From: Gemmatimonadota bacterium
GTDB lineage: Bacteria; Gemmatimonadota; Gemmatimonadetes; Gemmatimonadales; GWC2-71-9
Direction of reading: 5' to 3'
NCBI GenBank assembly: GCA_025358055.1
Contig: JANYKV010000114.1
Span: forward strand, 1-64,000
Length of the DNA stretch: 64,000 nt
Part shown: positions 27,358 to 36,501 of the stretch, one piece after another
Position numbering within the stretch: the stretch's first letter is position 1
Layout: each line of letters starts with the position of its first letter
Notes under the pieces: generated by a model
Database searches by the model: none
The model's input: the letters and a program-made list of their open reading frames with translations, nothing else
Told to the model about the DNA's origin: nothing
Position numbers and translations under genes: made by a program

Positions 27358-30300
27358 GCATTCGCCGTCTCATGCTGGTGGCTCGTCAGGAACTGTCGTA
27401 CACGTGCCGGCGGCCCAGCTTCTGGATCATGCTGGCGTTGATCGGCCTTATCGTCTGGGGCTTGAGCAGCGGCAATGTCCGGATTGGCCTGACGTCCGGC
27501 GACAGCTCGGTGGGAGGCAAGAAGGCCTTTCTCACGTCGGAATTCGCGTTGGCGCAGCTGATGGTAGTCTTGTCCTTCCTCGGCTTCACGTTCTTCGCGG
27601 CGGTTATGGCCGGGCTCTCCGTCCCGCGCGACCTCGAATGGAAGACCGGAGAGATCCTTCACGCCACACCCCTGACATCGGGCGAATACATCTGGGGCAA
27701 ATTCACCGGTGTGTTCCTGGCCTTCCTTGCCGCGCTCGTCCTCACGGTGGGTTTGGTGATCTTGATCTTTCAGGTCATGCCCAACTCGAACATGCTGGAG
27801 ACTCGAGGACCGTTCCATCTCCACAACTATGTAGTCCCGGCCGTGACCATATCCCTCCCGATCATCATGTTCACTTGTGGAACCTCGTTTGGGGTGGGCG
27901 CCTGGACCCGAAAGCCGATTCTCGTCTTCGTGCTGCCGATCATGCTGCTCCTGGTTTGTGGGTTTTTCTTCTGGAGTTGGACACCCGCTTGGCTCGACCC
28001 CCGCATCGATCGGATCCTCATGCTCGTCGACCCCTCGGGGTTTCGGTGGCTAAACCAAACGTGGCTGAAGGTTGATCGAGGGGTCGACTTCTACAACACC
28101 CAGCGGGTCGTGTGGGATTCGGGGTTTGTCTGGAGCCGATTCGGCGTGGCTGTGATTGGGATCGTCTCGACGGTGCTCGCCGCCGGCCACTTTGGCCGGA
28201 CCCTCAAATCCTCCGGGAAGGTCACCGTCGCGCGGCGCGCAGCGGAGCCCCCGGCACCGGGAATGGAGGCTCAGGCCGCTCCGGGCTTGGCCGCATTGCG
28301 AATGCGCGCGGCGGCGCCGAATTTTTGGCGTGGCTTTCGGCTGGTTGCCGGTGCCGAGCTCAAAGAGCTTCGCAGTTCCCCGGGGCTCTACTTATTTATT
28401 CCCCTCATTCTTCAACAGACCTTGGGGAATGCACTGCTGGCCCTGGGCGCGTTCGACACGCCGCTGCTGGTTACCTCGGGAACCCTTGCCGTCCGGTCGA
28501 TGTCGTCTCTCATCACGCTGCTCGCTTTGCTCATCGTGTTCTATGCCGTGGAGAGTTTAGAACGCGAACGAGCGACAGGGTTCTCCGCCATTCACGACGC
28601 GTTACCCGTTCACACCGGCTCGATCCTGGCGGGAAAGGCCGTGGCGCTTGCCGTCGTGGCCGTCACCGCATTGCTGGCCACGTTCGTCGGTTGCGCAATC
28701 GCGATGGCAATTCAAGGCCGAGTGGGGCTTGAACTCAAGCCCTTTCTCCTGGTTTGGGTCGTGCTCTTGCTCCCGGGGTTCGTGTTATGGACCTGCTTTG
28801 TGTTTGCAATCTATGCGATCGTCAAGAACCGTTACACCACCTATTCGGTTGCGCTCGTCACTTTGGCATTCACCTCGTACCTCCTATTCTCAGGGAAAAT
28901 GAATTGGGTCGGAAACTGGCCGCTTTGGGGTGCGCTCCGGTGGAGCGACATCAGCGTTTTCGAGATCGACCGAACGGCGCTCATCCTCAATCGTCTCTTC
29001 TGGCTCTCTCTCGCCCTCGTCTTCCTCCGCATGGCGATTCGATGGTTTCCGCGCCGAGCCCTCGACACGATCTCAACCATCCATGCGCTCCAGCCGGCTC
29101 GACTGTGGCGGTCCGCTCGCGGATTGCTCCCGTGGCTCGTGGCGCCGCTCTTTTTGGGCGGCGCGCTTTGGCGCCAGATCGACCGCGGACCCGACGGCGC
29201 CCGGACGAAGAAGATCGCGAAGGACTATTGGCGAAAGAATCTGGCCACCTGGACCGATGCTCCGGCGCCTGCGCTCGCCGACGTTGATATGGCGCTCGAT
29301 CTCAACCCGCGGGACCGGGCATGGAGCGTGAAAGGCACCTACATCATCGTGAACAAGGAAACAGTGGTTCTGTCCAAAGTGCCGATCACCGTCGGTTTCT
29401 GGAACGACATGCGGTGGACCATCAACGGACAGCCATCCGTTCCGGATACCCTATCGCATTTGTACGTGTTTACTCTCGCCAAACCGCTCGCTCCCGGGGA
29501 CAGTGTCCGGCTCGGGTTCACCTACAACGGAGTACAACCGGGAGCCACCAAGAATGGCGGCGGGGCGGGCGAATTCATCCTCCCCTCCGGCGTCGTGATG
29601 ACCAGTTTCGGGCCCCGGTGGTTTCCCTTCATAGGGTATCTCGAAGAGATCGGGGTCGACGACGAGAATCGAGCCGAACCGAAGCAGTACCCGGATGACT
29701 TCTACAAAGGGATCACTCCCCCGGCCTTCGGGAGCGCGCTTCCGATGACGGTCCACATGGCCATTACCGCCCCGGCGGATTTTACGGCGAATTCGGTAGG
29801 TGAGCGGATCTCCGAGGAAGTCAACGGCGCTACCAAGACGACGGTATGGCACACCGATCACCCGGTCATGGCCTTCAATGTCATTGCGGGACGGTATGTC
29901 GTGAAGAAAGGTGAGGGAACCGCGCTCTACTACAACGCGGCGCACACCTACAACGTGGCCGAAATGAGCTCGGCCTTGGATGCGGCGCGGAAGTACTACG
30001 GGGAGTGGTTTGCGCCTTTCCCGTGGCGGGAGCTCAAAATCAGCGAGTTTCCAGGCATCTCGACCTACGCCCAGGGCTTCCCGACCAACATCACGTTCTC
30101 CGAGTCAATCGGTTTCTTGACCAAGAGCGAGCCCAAGACCAATTTGGCCTTTCTGGTGGTGGCCCACGAGAGTGCCCATCAGTGGTGGGGAAATATGCTA
30201 CAGCCCGGACGCGGACCAAGCGGAAACCTGTTGAGCGAAGGAATGGCTCATTTTTCGACAGCCCTCCTGATGGCCCAGGTGAAAGGGCAACTCCAGGGCA

Positions 30301-30929
30301 TGGAGTTCCGCAAGCGGATCGAGTCGCGCTACGCGGAATCACGACATAGTGACGCGGAACGGTCTCTCCTCAAGACCGACGGTTCTCATGACGGCGATGG
30401 AACCCTCTTGTACGACAAAGGCGGCTGGACGTTCTGGATGCTGTGGAACTTGATGGGGAGCGAGCAAAACTTTGCCGGCCTGCGGACGTTCATCGCTTCC
30501 CACCTCAACAATCCCGATCATGCGGTCTTGGCCGATTTCGTCGAGCACATGCGCCAATATGCGCCGGACACGGCCGCCTACGACGCGTACGCCAAGCAAT
30601 GGTTCGCTTCGGTGGTCGTGCCGGAGTATCGGCTGTCCGAGGTTCGGTCGGTGCCGATCGGGTCGGAATGGGAGACGACGGCTCGTCTGGAGAACATCGG
30701 AACCGGCCGGATGCCAGTCGAGGTGGCGGTGACCCAGGGGGAGCGCTCGCTGAACCCGGCCGAGCCCGTGAAGGTTACGTATCGCGCGTCGGGAGTGACG
30801 GTAGTGATCGGATCGAAAGAGATCAAGGAGGTGCGGATCCGTTCGCCCTTCAAGCCAGCGCGCGTGGTTGTGGACCCCGACGTGAAGGTTCTCCAACTTC
30901 GACGGACTCTGGCGGAAAACAAGCTCTAG
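27354..30929 (+). CDS. ABC permease fused to an M1-family zinc aminopeptidase domain
   Basis: An 1191-aa fusion. The N-terminal half (about 1-615) has two sets of ABC-2-type membrane segments, beginning with the TM at 22-38. The C-terminal half is a periplasmic M1 peptidase with HESAH (938-942) and the third ligand Glu962 in LSEGMAHF; the spacing of 19 residues is one longer than in classical M1 enzymes such as LTA4 hydrolase, as I recall for ABC-fused M1 proteins. The GAMEN-like region is not recognisable. Such fusions are known in Bacteroidota and Gemmatimonadota but the substrate is uncharacterised. The coupled upstream ATPase would energise it; export of a peptide and its trimming on the outer face is a reasonable inference. 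Confidence 0.9.
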   Translation: MSIRRLMLVARQELSYTCRRPSFWIMLALIGLIVWGLSSGNVRIGLTSGDSSVGGKKAFLTSEFALAQLMVVLSFLGFTFFAAVMAGLSVPRDLEWKTGEILHATPLTSGEYIWGKFTGVFLAFLAALVLTVGLVILIFQVMPNSNMLETRGPFHLHNYVVPAVTISLPIIMFTCGTSFGVGAWTRKPILVFVLPIMLLLVCGFFFWSWTPAWLDPRIDRILMLVDPSGFRWLNQTWLKVDRGVDFYNTQRVVWDSGFVWSRFGVAVIGIVSTVLAAGHFGRTLKSSGKVTVARRAAEPPAPGMEAQAAPGLAALRMRAAAPNFWRGFRLVAGAELKELRSSPGLYLFIPLILQQTLGNALLALGAFDTPLLVTSGTLAVRSMSSLITLLALLIVFYAVESLERERATGFSAIHDALPVHTGSILAGKAVALAVVAVTALLATFVGCAIAMAIQGRVGLELKPFLLVWVVLLLPGFVLWTCFVFAIYAIVKNRYTTYSVALVTLAFTSYLLFSGKMNWVGNWPLWGALRWSDISVFEIDRTALILNRLFWLSLALVFLRMAIRWFPRRALDTISTIHALQPARLWRSARGLLPWLVAPLFLGGALWRQIDRGPDGARTKKIAKDYWRKNLATWTDAPAPALADVDMALDLNPRDRAWSVKGTYIIVNKETVVLSKVPITVGFWNDMRWTINGQPSVPDTLSHLYVFTLAKPLAPGDSVRLGFTYNGVQPGATKNGGGAGEFILPSGVVMTSFGPRWFPFIGYLEEIGVDDENRAEPKQYPDDFYKGITPPAFGSALPMTVHMAITAPADFTANSVGERISEEVNGATKTTVWHTDHPVMAFNVIAGRYVVKKGEGTALYYNAAHTYNVAEMSSALDAARKYYGEWFAPFPWRELKISEFPGISTYAQGFPTNITFSESIGFLTKSEPKTNLAFLVVAHESAHQWWGNMLQPGRGPSGNLLSEGMAHFSTALLMAQVKGQLQGMEFRKRIESRYAESRHSDAERSLLKTDGSHDGDGTLLYDKGGWTFWMLWNLMGSEQNFAGLRTFIASHLNNPDHAVLADFVEHMRQYAPDTAAYDAYAKQWFASVVVPEYRLSEVRSVPIGSEWETTARLENIGTGRMPVEVAVTQGERSLNPAEPVKVTYRASGVTVVIGSKEIKEVRIRSPFKPARVVVDPDVKVLQLRRTLAENKL

Positions 30930-30955
30930 GGCCCCACGAGGATCGAGTTCTGGCC

Positions 30956-32113
30956 TCAGGGTCCGATCGCGGCGAGAACCAGCTTCATGAACTCGTTCTG
31001 ATGCGCTGGATCGAGCCACCGCACAACCGCCACCAGGTCATGATCTGGGTCAATCCAAATCGTGTTGCCGCCGGCGCCGAGAGCAAAGAAGTTGGTCTCG
31101 GGCACATCCGGGAATTGTTGGCGCCCCGGATTGAGCCACCACATGAAGCCGTACACCGGCTTGATAGGCGTGGGTGTCGTTGCCATCGCAATCCAACGTT
31201 CGGAGAGGAGTTGCCCGCTGGACCATCGTCCCCGCCGGAGCATCAGATAGCCATATCGGGCGTGGTCGCGCGTGCTGGCCCAGAAGCCAGCTCCCCAATG
31301 GCCGCCGCCGCTCACGGATTGCACCTGCTTGCCCCCGATATCGATGTAGGCGTTGTCGTACCCATGCCAAACCCACGTTTCGGAGGCTCCAATCCGATCC
31401 ATGATCTCTCGTTTGATGACCTGGGGGAGTGGCTCTTGCAAGAGCTCCAGCAGCGCCAATGAAGTGCGATTCACCCGGACGTCGTTGTATTCCCAGAAAG
31501 TTCCGGGAGCCTGTAGGGCTCTCGCGTACCCTGCCCGTCGGTCGGCGACGTCGGGCTTGCCCCATAGAGTGCCTTCCCATTCGTTGGTCTGATTGAACAT
31601 CATGCGCCAGGTAATCGCGGCGTTGTGTTCGCCGTCGAACCCTCCGTCATGAACACTCGCGCTGACCTTCTCGTCGACACTATCAATCAGCCCGCGGTCG
31701 AATGCGAGGCCGGCAACGCCTGAGAGGTAGCTTTTCGCGACGCTGAACGTCATGTCGACGCGTTTGGTATCGCCCCACTCGGCGACGATGTATCCATGGC
31801 GTAGGATGATCCCGTTGACGTGGCCCCGGTCTTTGTAGGGGCCTTGAATCGCGGGGTAGGGCTCTTTCGCCGTTTGCTTCGTCAGCTGCTCTTTCATGCT
31901 CATCAGCCAATCGATCTCATGCGCCTGGGAGAACGCGATGGCGTGGGCCAGCTTCAGCGAGTCCATCCCGACAGTCGACGGAGTTCGCTTTTCCCAATCG
32001 GTGCCGGCGGGTGGGTAGTAGGTAGACTGGGCGGACACGCCGAGCGTGAGGAGTAAGGAGAAGGACGTGAGGAGTAAAGCAGGCAGTTGTCGATGCTGTC
32101 GCGCGGTGGTCAT
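30956..32113 (-). CDS. Secreted serine hydrolase, beta-lactamase-related (EstB/nylon-oligomer hydrolase-like)
   Basis: A 385-aa protein with a signal peptide (about 1-28, ...LGVSAQ). The catalytic S-x-x-K is SVAK (Ser124, Lys127) and the second motif is YND (Tyr209). A third motif region near the C terminus reads ALGAGGN. The layout matches 6-aminohexanoate-dimer hydrolase and EstB-type esterases rather than true class C beta-lactamases. It ends 27 nt from the convergent permease/M1 gene with no clear terminator between them. Confidence 0.88.
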   Translation of the reverse strand: MTTARQHRQLPALLLTSFSLLLTLGVSAQSTYYPPAGTDWEKRTPSTVGMDSLKLAHAIAFSQAHEIDWLMSMKEQLTKQTAKEPYPAIQGPYKDRGHVNGIILRHGYIVAEWGDTKRVDMTFSVAKSYLSGVAGLAFDRGLIDSVDEKVSASVHDGGFDGEHNAAITWRMMFNQTNEWEGTLWGKPDVADRRAGYARALQAPGTFWEYNDVRVNRTSLALLELLQEPLPQVIKREIMDRIGASETWVWHGYDNAYIDIGGKQVQSVSGGGHWGAGFWASTRDHARYGYLMLRRGRWSSGQLLSERWIAMATTPTPIKPVYGFMWWLNPGRQQFPDVPETNFFALGAGGNTIWIDPDHDLVAVVRWLDPAHQNEFMKLVLAAIGP

Positions 32114-32157
32114 TTGAAGCTCCGTCGTAGTCCCAGGTGCGTTCCGCTTCCTTCGGC

Positions 32158-32205
32158 CTCTCCGTATTCCCGATTCCCTTTTCCCTGTCCCTCCCCGACC
32201 TCACT
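32158..32205 (-). repeat. Purine-rich tract (minus strand) similar to 10058-10130
   Basis: Read on the minus strand this is a GGGGAGGG/GGGAAAAGGGAA run upstream of the serine hydrolase gene. It resembles the purine tract at 10058-10130 in composition and unit size, which suggests a dispersed simple-sequence element. Confidence 0.4.
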
Positions 32206-32704
32206 CCTCCAACGCCGGCTCGAATTCTCCTTGGTGCCGAGGAGTGATGTGCTGGCTCCCATTGAGGATCCGGGCGCAGGTGTTGTAACGCAGTAAGGAT
32301 TCATCGTTGCCGGGTGGACGAATTGCTTCCGCCCGCTCATACCACTCCATCGCCTCACGGAACCAGTCGTAAGCAATGCCGGATGAGCCGGGGGTTCCGG
32401 CGTGGAGCTGCGCTTTTGCCCGGCGCTCACAAATGATCCCTGCATAGTAGAGCCGCTGGTATTCGTCCCGAAGTTGGGGCAGGACTTCTCGAGCTCGAGC
32501 CACCCCAACGGCCAGGCCCTCGGTGAACTGATCGGTGCGCGCGAGCAGCAGGAGAACCAATGCGGACTGACTGGTGGGGTCGATCTGGAGAACATCGAGG
32601 CAGATGCTCTCGGCCGCGCCGGGTTCGTTCAGTAGCCGGTAAAGCTCCGCCTTGGCAAGCGCACCGGCGACGCCGGAGGGGGATATGGGTTTCAGGGCAA
32701 ACAT
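32201..32704 (-). CDS. TPR-like helical protein of unknown function
   Basis: A 167-aa protein with no signal peptide. Helical pairs such as AKAELYRLLNEPGAAESICLD and AYDWFREAMEWYERAEAI have TPR-like spacing. GAGG lies 5 nt before the ATG. It follows sdhB by 29 nt on the same strand and may be cotranscribed with the succinate dehydrogenase genes, but no known Sdh assembly factor looks like this. Function unknown. Confidence 0.75.
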   Translation of the reverse strand: MFALKPISPSGVAGALAKAELYRLLNEPGAAESICLDVLQIDPTSQSALVLLLLARTDQFTEGLAVGVARAREVLPQLRDEYQRLYYAGIICERRAKAQLHAGTPGSSGIAYDWFREAMEWYERAEAIRPPGNDESLLRYNTCARILNGSQHITPRHQGEFEPALEE

Positions 32705-32733
32705 GCGAACCTCGTCGGATGTGCTGGGGGGGG

Positions 32734-33489
32734 CTAGGGCCCCGCCACTTTCTTCGTCATCAGCCCAATCAGCTTCACAAGCGGGTCGAACGCGTCGTCC
32801 ATCACGCGTTCCTTGAGCGGAATGATGGCATTATCGGTGATCCGAATGCTTTCCGGACAGACGTTGGTGCAGCATTTGGTGATGTTGCAGTACCCAATGC
32901 CGTGGGCCTTTCGAAGCTCGGACAGCCGGTCTTCCGTGTCGAGCGGGTGCATTTCGAGCGCCGCCGTGTAGACCAAATATCGCGGGCCGACGAACTCTTC
33001 GTGGAGCTGGTGGTCGCGGAGGACGTGGCAGACGTCCTGGCACAGGAAACACTCGATGCATTTGCGATACTCCTGCACCCGATCGACGTCTTCCTGTTGC
33101 ATCCGCCAGGTGCCGTCGGGCGCATCGGGCGGACGCGGCTTGAATTTCTTGATCTGTTTTTTCACCCGAAAATTCCAGCTCACGTCGGTGACGAGGTCGC
33201 GAACCGGGGGGAAGGCGCGCATGGGTTCGACGGTGACGGGTTCGCCCAAATCGAGTTCATTGAGTCGGGTCATGCACATGAGCCGCGGCTGACCGTTGAT
33301 TTCGGCCGAGCACGACCCGCACTTGCCGGCTTTGCAGTTCCAGCGCACGGCCAGATCGTTCGCTTGCGTCGCTTGGATTTGGTGGATGGCGTCCAACACG
33401 ACCATCCCCTCGGAGATCTCCGTCGAGTAATCGACCAACTTGCCGCCGCTGGAATTCCCGCGCCAAACCTGGAACCTTGCCTGCGTCAT
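32734..33489 (-). CDS. sdhB: Succinate dehydrogenase iron-sulfur subunit
   Basis: A 251-aa protein with all three cluster motifs: the [2Fe-2S] ligands in WNCKAGKCGSC and a later Cys, the ferredoxin-like CIECFLCQDVC, and CNITKCCTNVCPESI for the remaining clusters. The chain matches SdhB of the actinobacterial-type enzymes. It carries electrons from the FAD of SdhA to quinone at the membrane subunit. Gene order sdhC-sdhA-sdhB; 33 nt separate it from sdhA. Confidence 0.95.
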   Translation of the reverse strand: MTQARFQVWRGNSSGGKLVDYSTEISEGMVVLDAIHQIQATQANDLAVRWNCKAGKCGSCSAEINGQPRLMCMTRLNELDLGEPVTVEPMRAFPPVRDLVTDVSWNFRVKKQIKKFKPRPPDAPDGTWRMQQEDVDRVQEYRKCIECFLCQDVCHVLRDHQLHEEFVGPRYLVYTAALEMHPLDTEDRLSELRKAHGIGYCNITKCCTNVCPESIRITDNAIIPLKERVMDDAFDPLVKLIGLMTKKVAGP

Positions 33490-33522
33490 CCGGTCGGGTC
33501 TCCGTTCGGTCGAGGTCGGTGC

Positions 33523-35334
33523 CTACTTGAGTTCATCGACAATCGCTTTCAGATCCGGCCGCAGCTCGGGAATGGGCTCCTTGCGGAGCCGCATTCCGCC
33601 GTCGAGCCCCTTCTCGACCACACAGTTGAAGGTCTGATACGCGGGGTCCTTGGCGGGGAAGTCGTCGCGGAAGTGGCCACCGCGGCTCTCCTTCCGGGCG
33701 AGGGCACTTCGCACAATCGCTTCGGAGACCGTGAGGAGGGCCTTGAGGTCGAGGGCGGTGTGCCATCCAGGGTTGTACTCTCGGTTTCCGACGACAGTGG
33801 TTTTCGCGGCTCGTTGCCACAGCGCGCCCAGTCCCTCGGCGGCCCGCTCCATTTCCTTCTCCACCCGCACGATCCCAACGAGGTCTTGCATCATGTCCTG
33901 CAATTCGTGCTGAACCTGGTACGCGCTTTCTCCACCCGAGCGGTCGAATGGCGCCAGCGCCTCGCGCCCCGCGGCTTCCACTTCTTCCGAGTTGATCCGG
34001 CCGGGCTGATGGTCCTTCGCGAAACGCGCCGCATACTCACCCGCCCGCCGGCCGAACACCAAGAGGTCCGAAAGCGAGTTGCCGCCCAATCGGTTCGCGC
34101 CATGGAGGCCGGCCGCGACCTCACCGGCGGCAAACAGACCGGAGACCGTGGACATTTGGGTATCGCCGTCCACCCGGACCCCGCCCATCACGTAGTGGGT
34201 CGTCGGTCCGATCTCCATCGGAGTCGTGGTGATATCGATATCCGCCAGCTGCTTGAATTGATGGTACATACTCGGCAGCTTCTTTTTGATGTGCTCCGCC
34301 GCCTTGGGCAGTTTCTCCTTGATTTGTGCGATGTCGAGAAACACGCCTCCGTGCGGACTGCCCCGGCCTTCGCGCACCTCCCGCATGATGCACCGCGCCA
34401 CGTGATCCCGCGTCAACAATTCGGGAGGGCGTCGGGCGTTTTTGTCGCCCTGGGTGTAGCGCCAGCCTTCTTCGGGCGTATCGGCGGTCTGGGCTCGGTA
34501 GTTCTCGGGGATGTCCTGGAACATGAACCGCTCGCCCTTACTGTTCAGCAGGACGCCCCCCTCGCCGCGCACTCCCTCGGTGACGAGGATGCCGCGAACG
34601 CTCGGCGGCCAGACCATTCCGGTCGGATGGAATTGCACGAATTCCATGTCCTGGAGTGCGGCGCCGGCGTGGTAGGCCAGCGACTGACCGTCGCCCGTGT
34701 ATTCCCAACTGTTGCTCGTGATCCGAAAGGCGCGCCCGATGCCGCCCGTGGCCAGAACGATAGCCCGAGCGCGGAAAAGCCGAAACCGCCCGCGCTCGCG
34801 ATCGTAGGCAAAGGCCCCCGCGATCCGGTCACCGTCCTTGAGCAGGGTGGTGACCGTGACCTCCATGTGCACCTCGATGCCCTGATGAATCCCGTGATCC
34901 TGGAGCGTGCGGATCATCTCGAGCCCGGTGCGGTCGCCGACATGCGCCAAACGAGGATACTTGTGACCGCCGAAGTTACGTTGGAGAATTCGACCGTCCG
35001 GGGTTCGATCGAACATCGCCCCCCACGCCTCGAGCTCGCGGACGCGATCGGGAGCTTCTTTGGCGTGGAGTTCGGCCATCCGCCAGTTGTTGAGGTACTG
35101 TCCGCCTCTCAGCGTGTCAGTAAAATGGACTTTCCAATTGTCCCGGTCGTCCACGTTGGCCAACGCCGCCGCCACTCCGCCCTCCGCCATGACAGTATGC
35201 GCCTTCCCGAGCAGCGACTTGCAGACAAGGCCGACGGTGGTGCCCTGCGCGGCCGCTTCGATCGCCGCTCGTAGTCCGGCGCCTCCGGCCCCGATCACCA
35301 GAACGTCGTATTCGTGAGTCTGGTAGTCGCCCAT
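33523..35334 (-). CDS. sdhA: Succinate dehydrogenase flavoprotein subunit
   Basis: A 603-aa flavoprotein whose ATG at 35334 overlaps the sdhC stop by one base (TGATG). FAD-binding VIGAGGAGLRAA lies at about 13-24; the covalent FAD attachment His is in KAHTVMAEGG. Active-site segments FHPTG, the THYVMGGV capping region and NRLGGNSLSDLLVFGRRAGE are present. It oxidises succinate to fumarate in the TCA cycle. A very long antisense open frame covers this gene and sdhB; it is a composition artefact. Confidence 0.96.
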   Translation of the reverse strand: MGDYQTHEYDVLVIGAGGAGLRAAIEAAAQGTTVGLVCKSLLGKAHTVMAEGGVAAALANVDDRDNWKVHFTDTLRGGQYLNNWRMAELHAKEAPDRVRELEAWGAMFDRTPDGRILQRNFGGHKYPRLAHVGDRTGLEMIRTLQDHGIHQGIEVHMEVTVTTLLKDGDRIAGAFAYDRERGRFRLFRARAIVLATGGIGRAFRITSNSWEYTGDGQSLAYHAGAALQDMEFVQFHPTGMVWPPSVRGILVTEGVRGEGGVLLNSKGERFMFQDIPENYRAQTADTPEEGWRYTQGDKNARRPPELLTRDHVARCIMREVREGRGSPHGGVFLDIAQIKEKLPKAAEHIKKKLPSMYHQFKQLADIDITTTPMEIGPTTHYVMGGVRVDGDTQMSTVSGLFAAGEVAAGLHGANRLGGNSLSDLLVFGRRAGEYAARFAKDHQPGRINSEEVEAAGREALAPFDRSGGESAYQVQHELQDMMQDLVGIVRVEKEMERAAEGLGALWQRAAKTTVVGNREYNPGWHTALDLKALLTVSEAIVRSALARKESRGGHFRDDFPAKDPAYQTFNCVVEKGLDGGMRLRKEPIPELRPDLKAIVDELK

Positions 35335-36137
35335 CAGAGAATTCTCCAGTCGTGCACGATGCCCATGGAGCAGAGACGCACGTAGACATCGGTGAGCGCG
35401 ACCATGAATAGGCTGACCCAGGCCCAGCGGTGGTGGGCGCTGTTGAGGCAGGTGGAGCATCGATACGGGGCACTGAAGACCGGTGTCTTCGAGAATTGAT
35501 CCCGGAATCCGCCGAGGATATGTCGCATGGAATGACAGCCGAAAGTGTATCCGGTGAGACACACGACGTTCGTGGCCAGCACCAACGTGCCGATCCCGAT
35601 GCCAAAGGTCTTCGCTCCGGTGGCTGGATCCGTCCACCAGAGGGCCTCCCATACATCGTAGCTCAGGAAGAACAGGAATATCACGGCAAAGACCATGAAA
35701 TACCGATGGATATTCTGCAGCACGAGCGGAAAATACCGTTCGCCGAGGTAGCTCTTGCGCGGCTCACCGACGGTACAGCCCGGTGGGTCGGCCCAGAAAG
35801 CCTTGTAGTAGGAGCCGCGGTAGTAATAGCAGGTGAACCGAAACAGGGCGGGGAACGGCAGGATGATCAGTGCGGGGCTGAACGGCAACCACCCCGGCCA
35901 CCAGCCTGGTTTGGGCCCGAACCATGCCGCGGGCGAGTCGCCGAAGATCTCCGGGGAATAGAAAGGCGAGAGGTACGGCCCGAAGGTGTAGTGGGCGTTC
36001 TGAAACGCCGCCCAGGTGGCATAGACCAGGAACGATGTCAGGATTACGAACACGATCAAGGGTTGCACCCACCAGGCGTCTCGACGTAGGGTTTCGCCGA
36101 AGCGGCGGCGGGTGAGCGGCACGATCGCTTGAGCCAT
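35334..36137 (-). CDS. sdhC: Succinate dehydrogenase membrane anchor / cytochrome b subunit
   Basis: A 267-aa protein with about five hydrophobic segments. GGAG sits about 9 nt before the ATG at 36137. It has the RFTCYYYRGSYYKAF-type loop and QNIHRYFMV that I associate with the single, larger membrane subunit of actinobacterial-type complex II; no separate sdhD is present. Several histidines in or near membrane segments (NIHRY, GCHSMRH, SAHHRW) could bind haem. It is the first gene of the operon. Confidence 0.88.
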   Translation of the reverse strand: MAQAIVPLTRRRFGETLRRDAWWVQPLIVFVILTSFLVYATWAAFQNAHYTFGPYLSPFYSPEIFGDSPAAWFGPKPGWWPGWLPFSPALIILPFPALFRFTCYYYRGSYYKAFWADPPGCTVGEPRKSYLGERYFPLVLQNIHRYFMVFAVIFLFFLSYDVWEALWWTDPATGAKTFGIGIGTLVLATNVVCLTGYTFGCHSMRHILGGFRDQFSKTPVFSAPYRCSTCLNSAHHRWAWVSLFMVALTDVYVRLCSMGIVHDWRIL

Positions 36138-36215
36138 CAGTAATGCTCCGTACGTTGCTGTCGAGACCGATATGTGGACCTGGCGGATCCGCCGACCGCG
36201 ATGATCAGCCTTCGG

Positions 36216-36243
36216 ATAATGACGGTTCAGCAACCAATGTCAA
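36216..36243 (-). promoter_or_regulatory. Predicted sigma-70-type promoter of the sdhCAB operon
   Basis: On the minus strand a perfect TTGACA (36243-36238) is followed after 16 nt by CATTAT (36221-36216). The start site would fall near 36208, leaving a leader of about 70 nt before sdhC. The rest of 36138-36282 shows nothing else I can name. Confidence 0.6.
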
Positions 36244-36282
36244 TCCCGTTCCGATCCCTCAGCGTCGGGCTCCGGCCGGTTT

Positions 36283-36475
36283 GTCCTTTGCGTCCTTTGC
36301 GCCATCGCGGTAGATAGGAACAGCCATTGACCGCAAAGATGCGAAGAGCGCGAGGTCTGCTGGTATACTCTTATTCCCTCGCGTCCCTTGCGTCTTCCCG
36401 GTAGAGAAAGAGAACAGCCATTGAGCCGCACGGGCGCGAAGAGCGCGAAGAACCTCCTTTGCGTTATTGTGGTAG
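36283..36475. repeat. Imperfect palindromic repeats, left group (two full copies and one half)
   Basis: Copies at 36283-36354 and 36375-36452, and a left half at 36455-36475. Each copy has a left arm like CTTTGCGTCCTTTGCGCC, a central GGTAGA...CAGCCATTGA, and a right arm like CCGCAAGGACGCGAAG followed by GGCGCGAAG. The arms are near complements, so a copy can fold into a long hairpin. This fills most of the 364-nt gap between sdhC and the GxxExxY gene. Spacing and divergence rule out a CRISPR array. Confidence 0.7.
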
Positions 36476-36501
36476 CAAACCAACGGCTTTAGACCACGAG
36501 A

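Noticed and set aside
30443-31462. A 339-codon + strand frame
   Set aside because: It straddles the end of the permease/M1 gene and the convergent serine hydrolase gene in the wrong frame for both; no motif seen.
32560-35274. A 904-codon open frame on the + strand
   Set aside because: It runs antisense through sdhB and sdhA. High GC with few stop codons in the opposite frame explains it; the product has no recognisable domain and is full of His/Arg/Gly-rich low-complexity runs.
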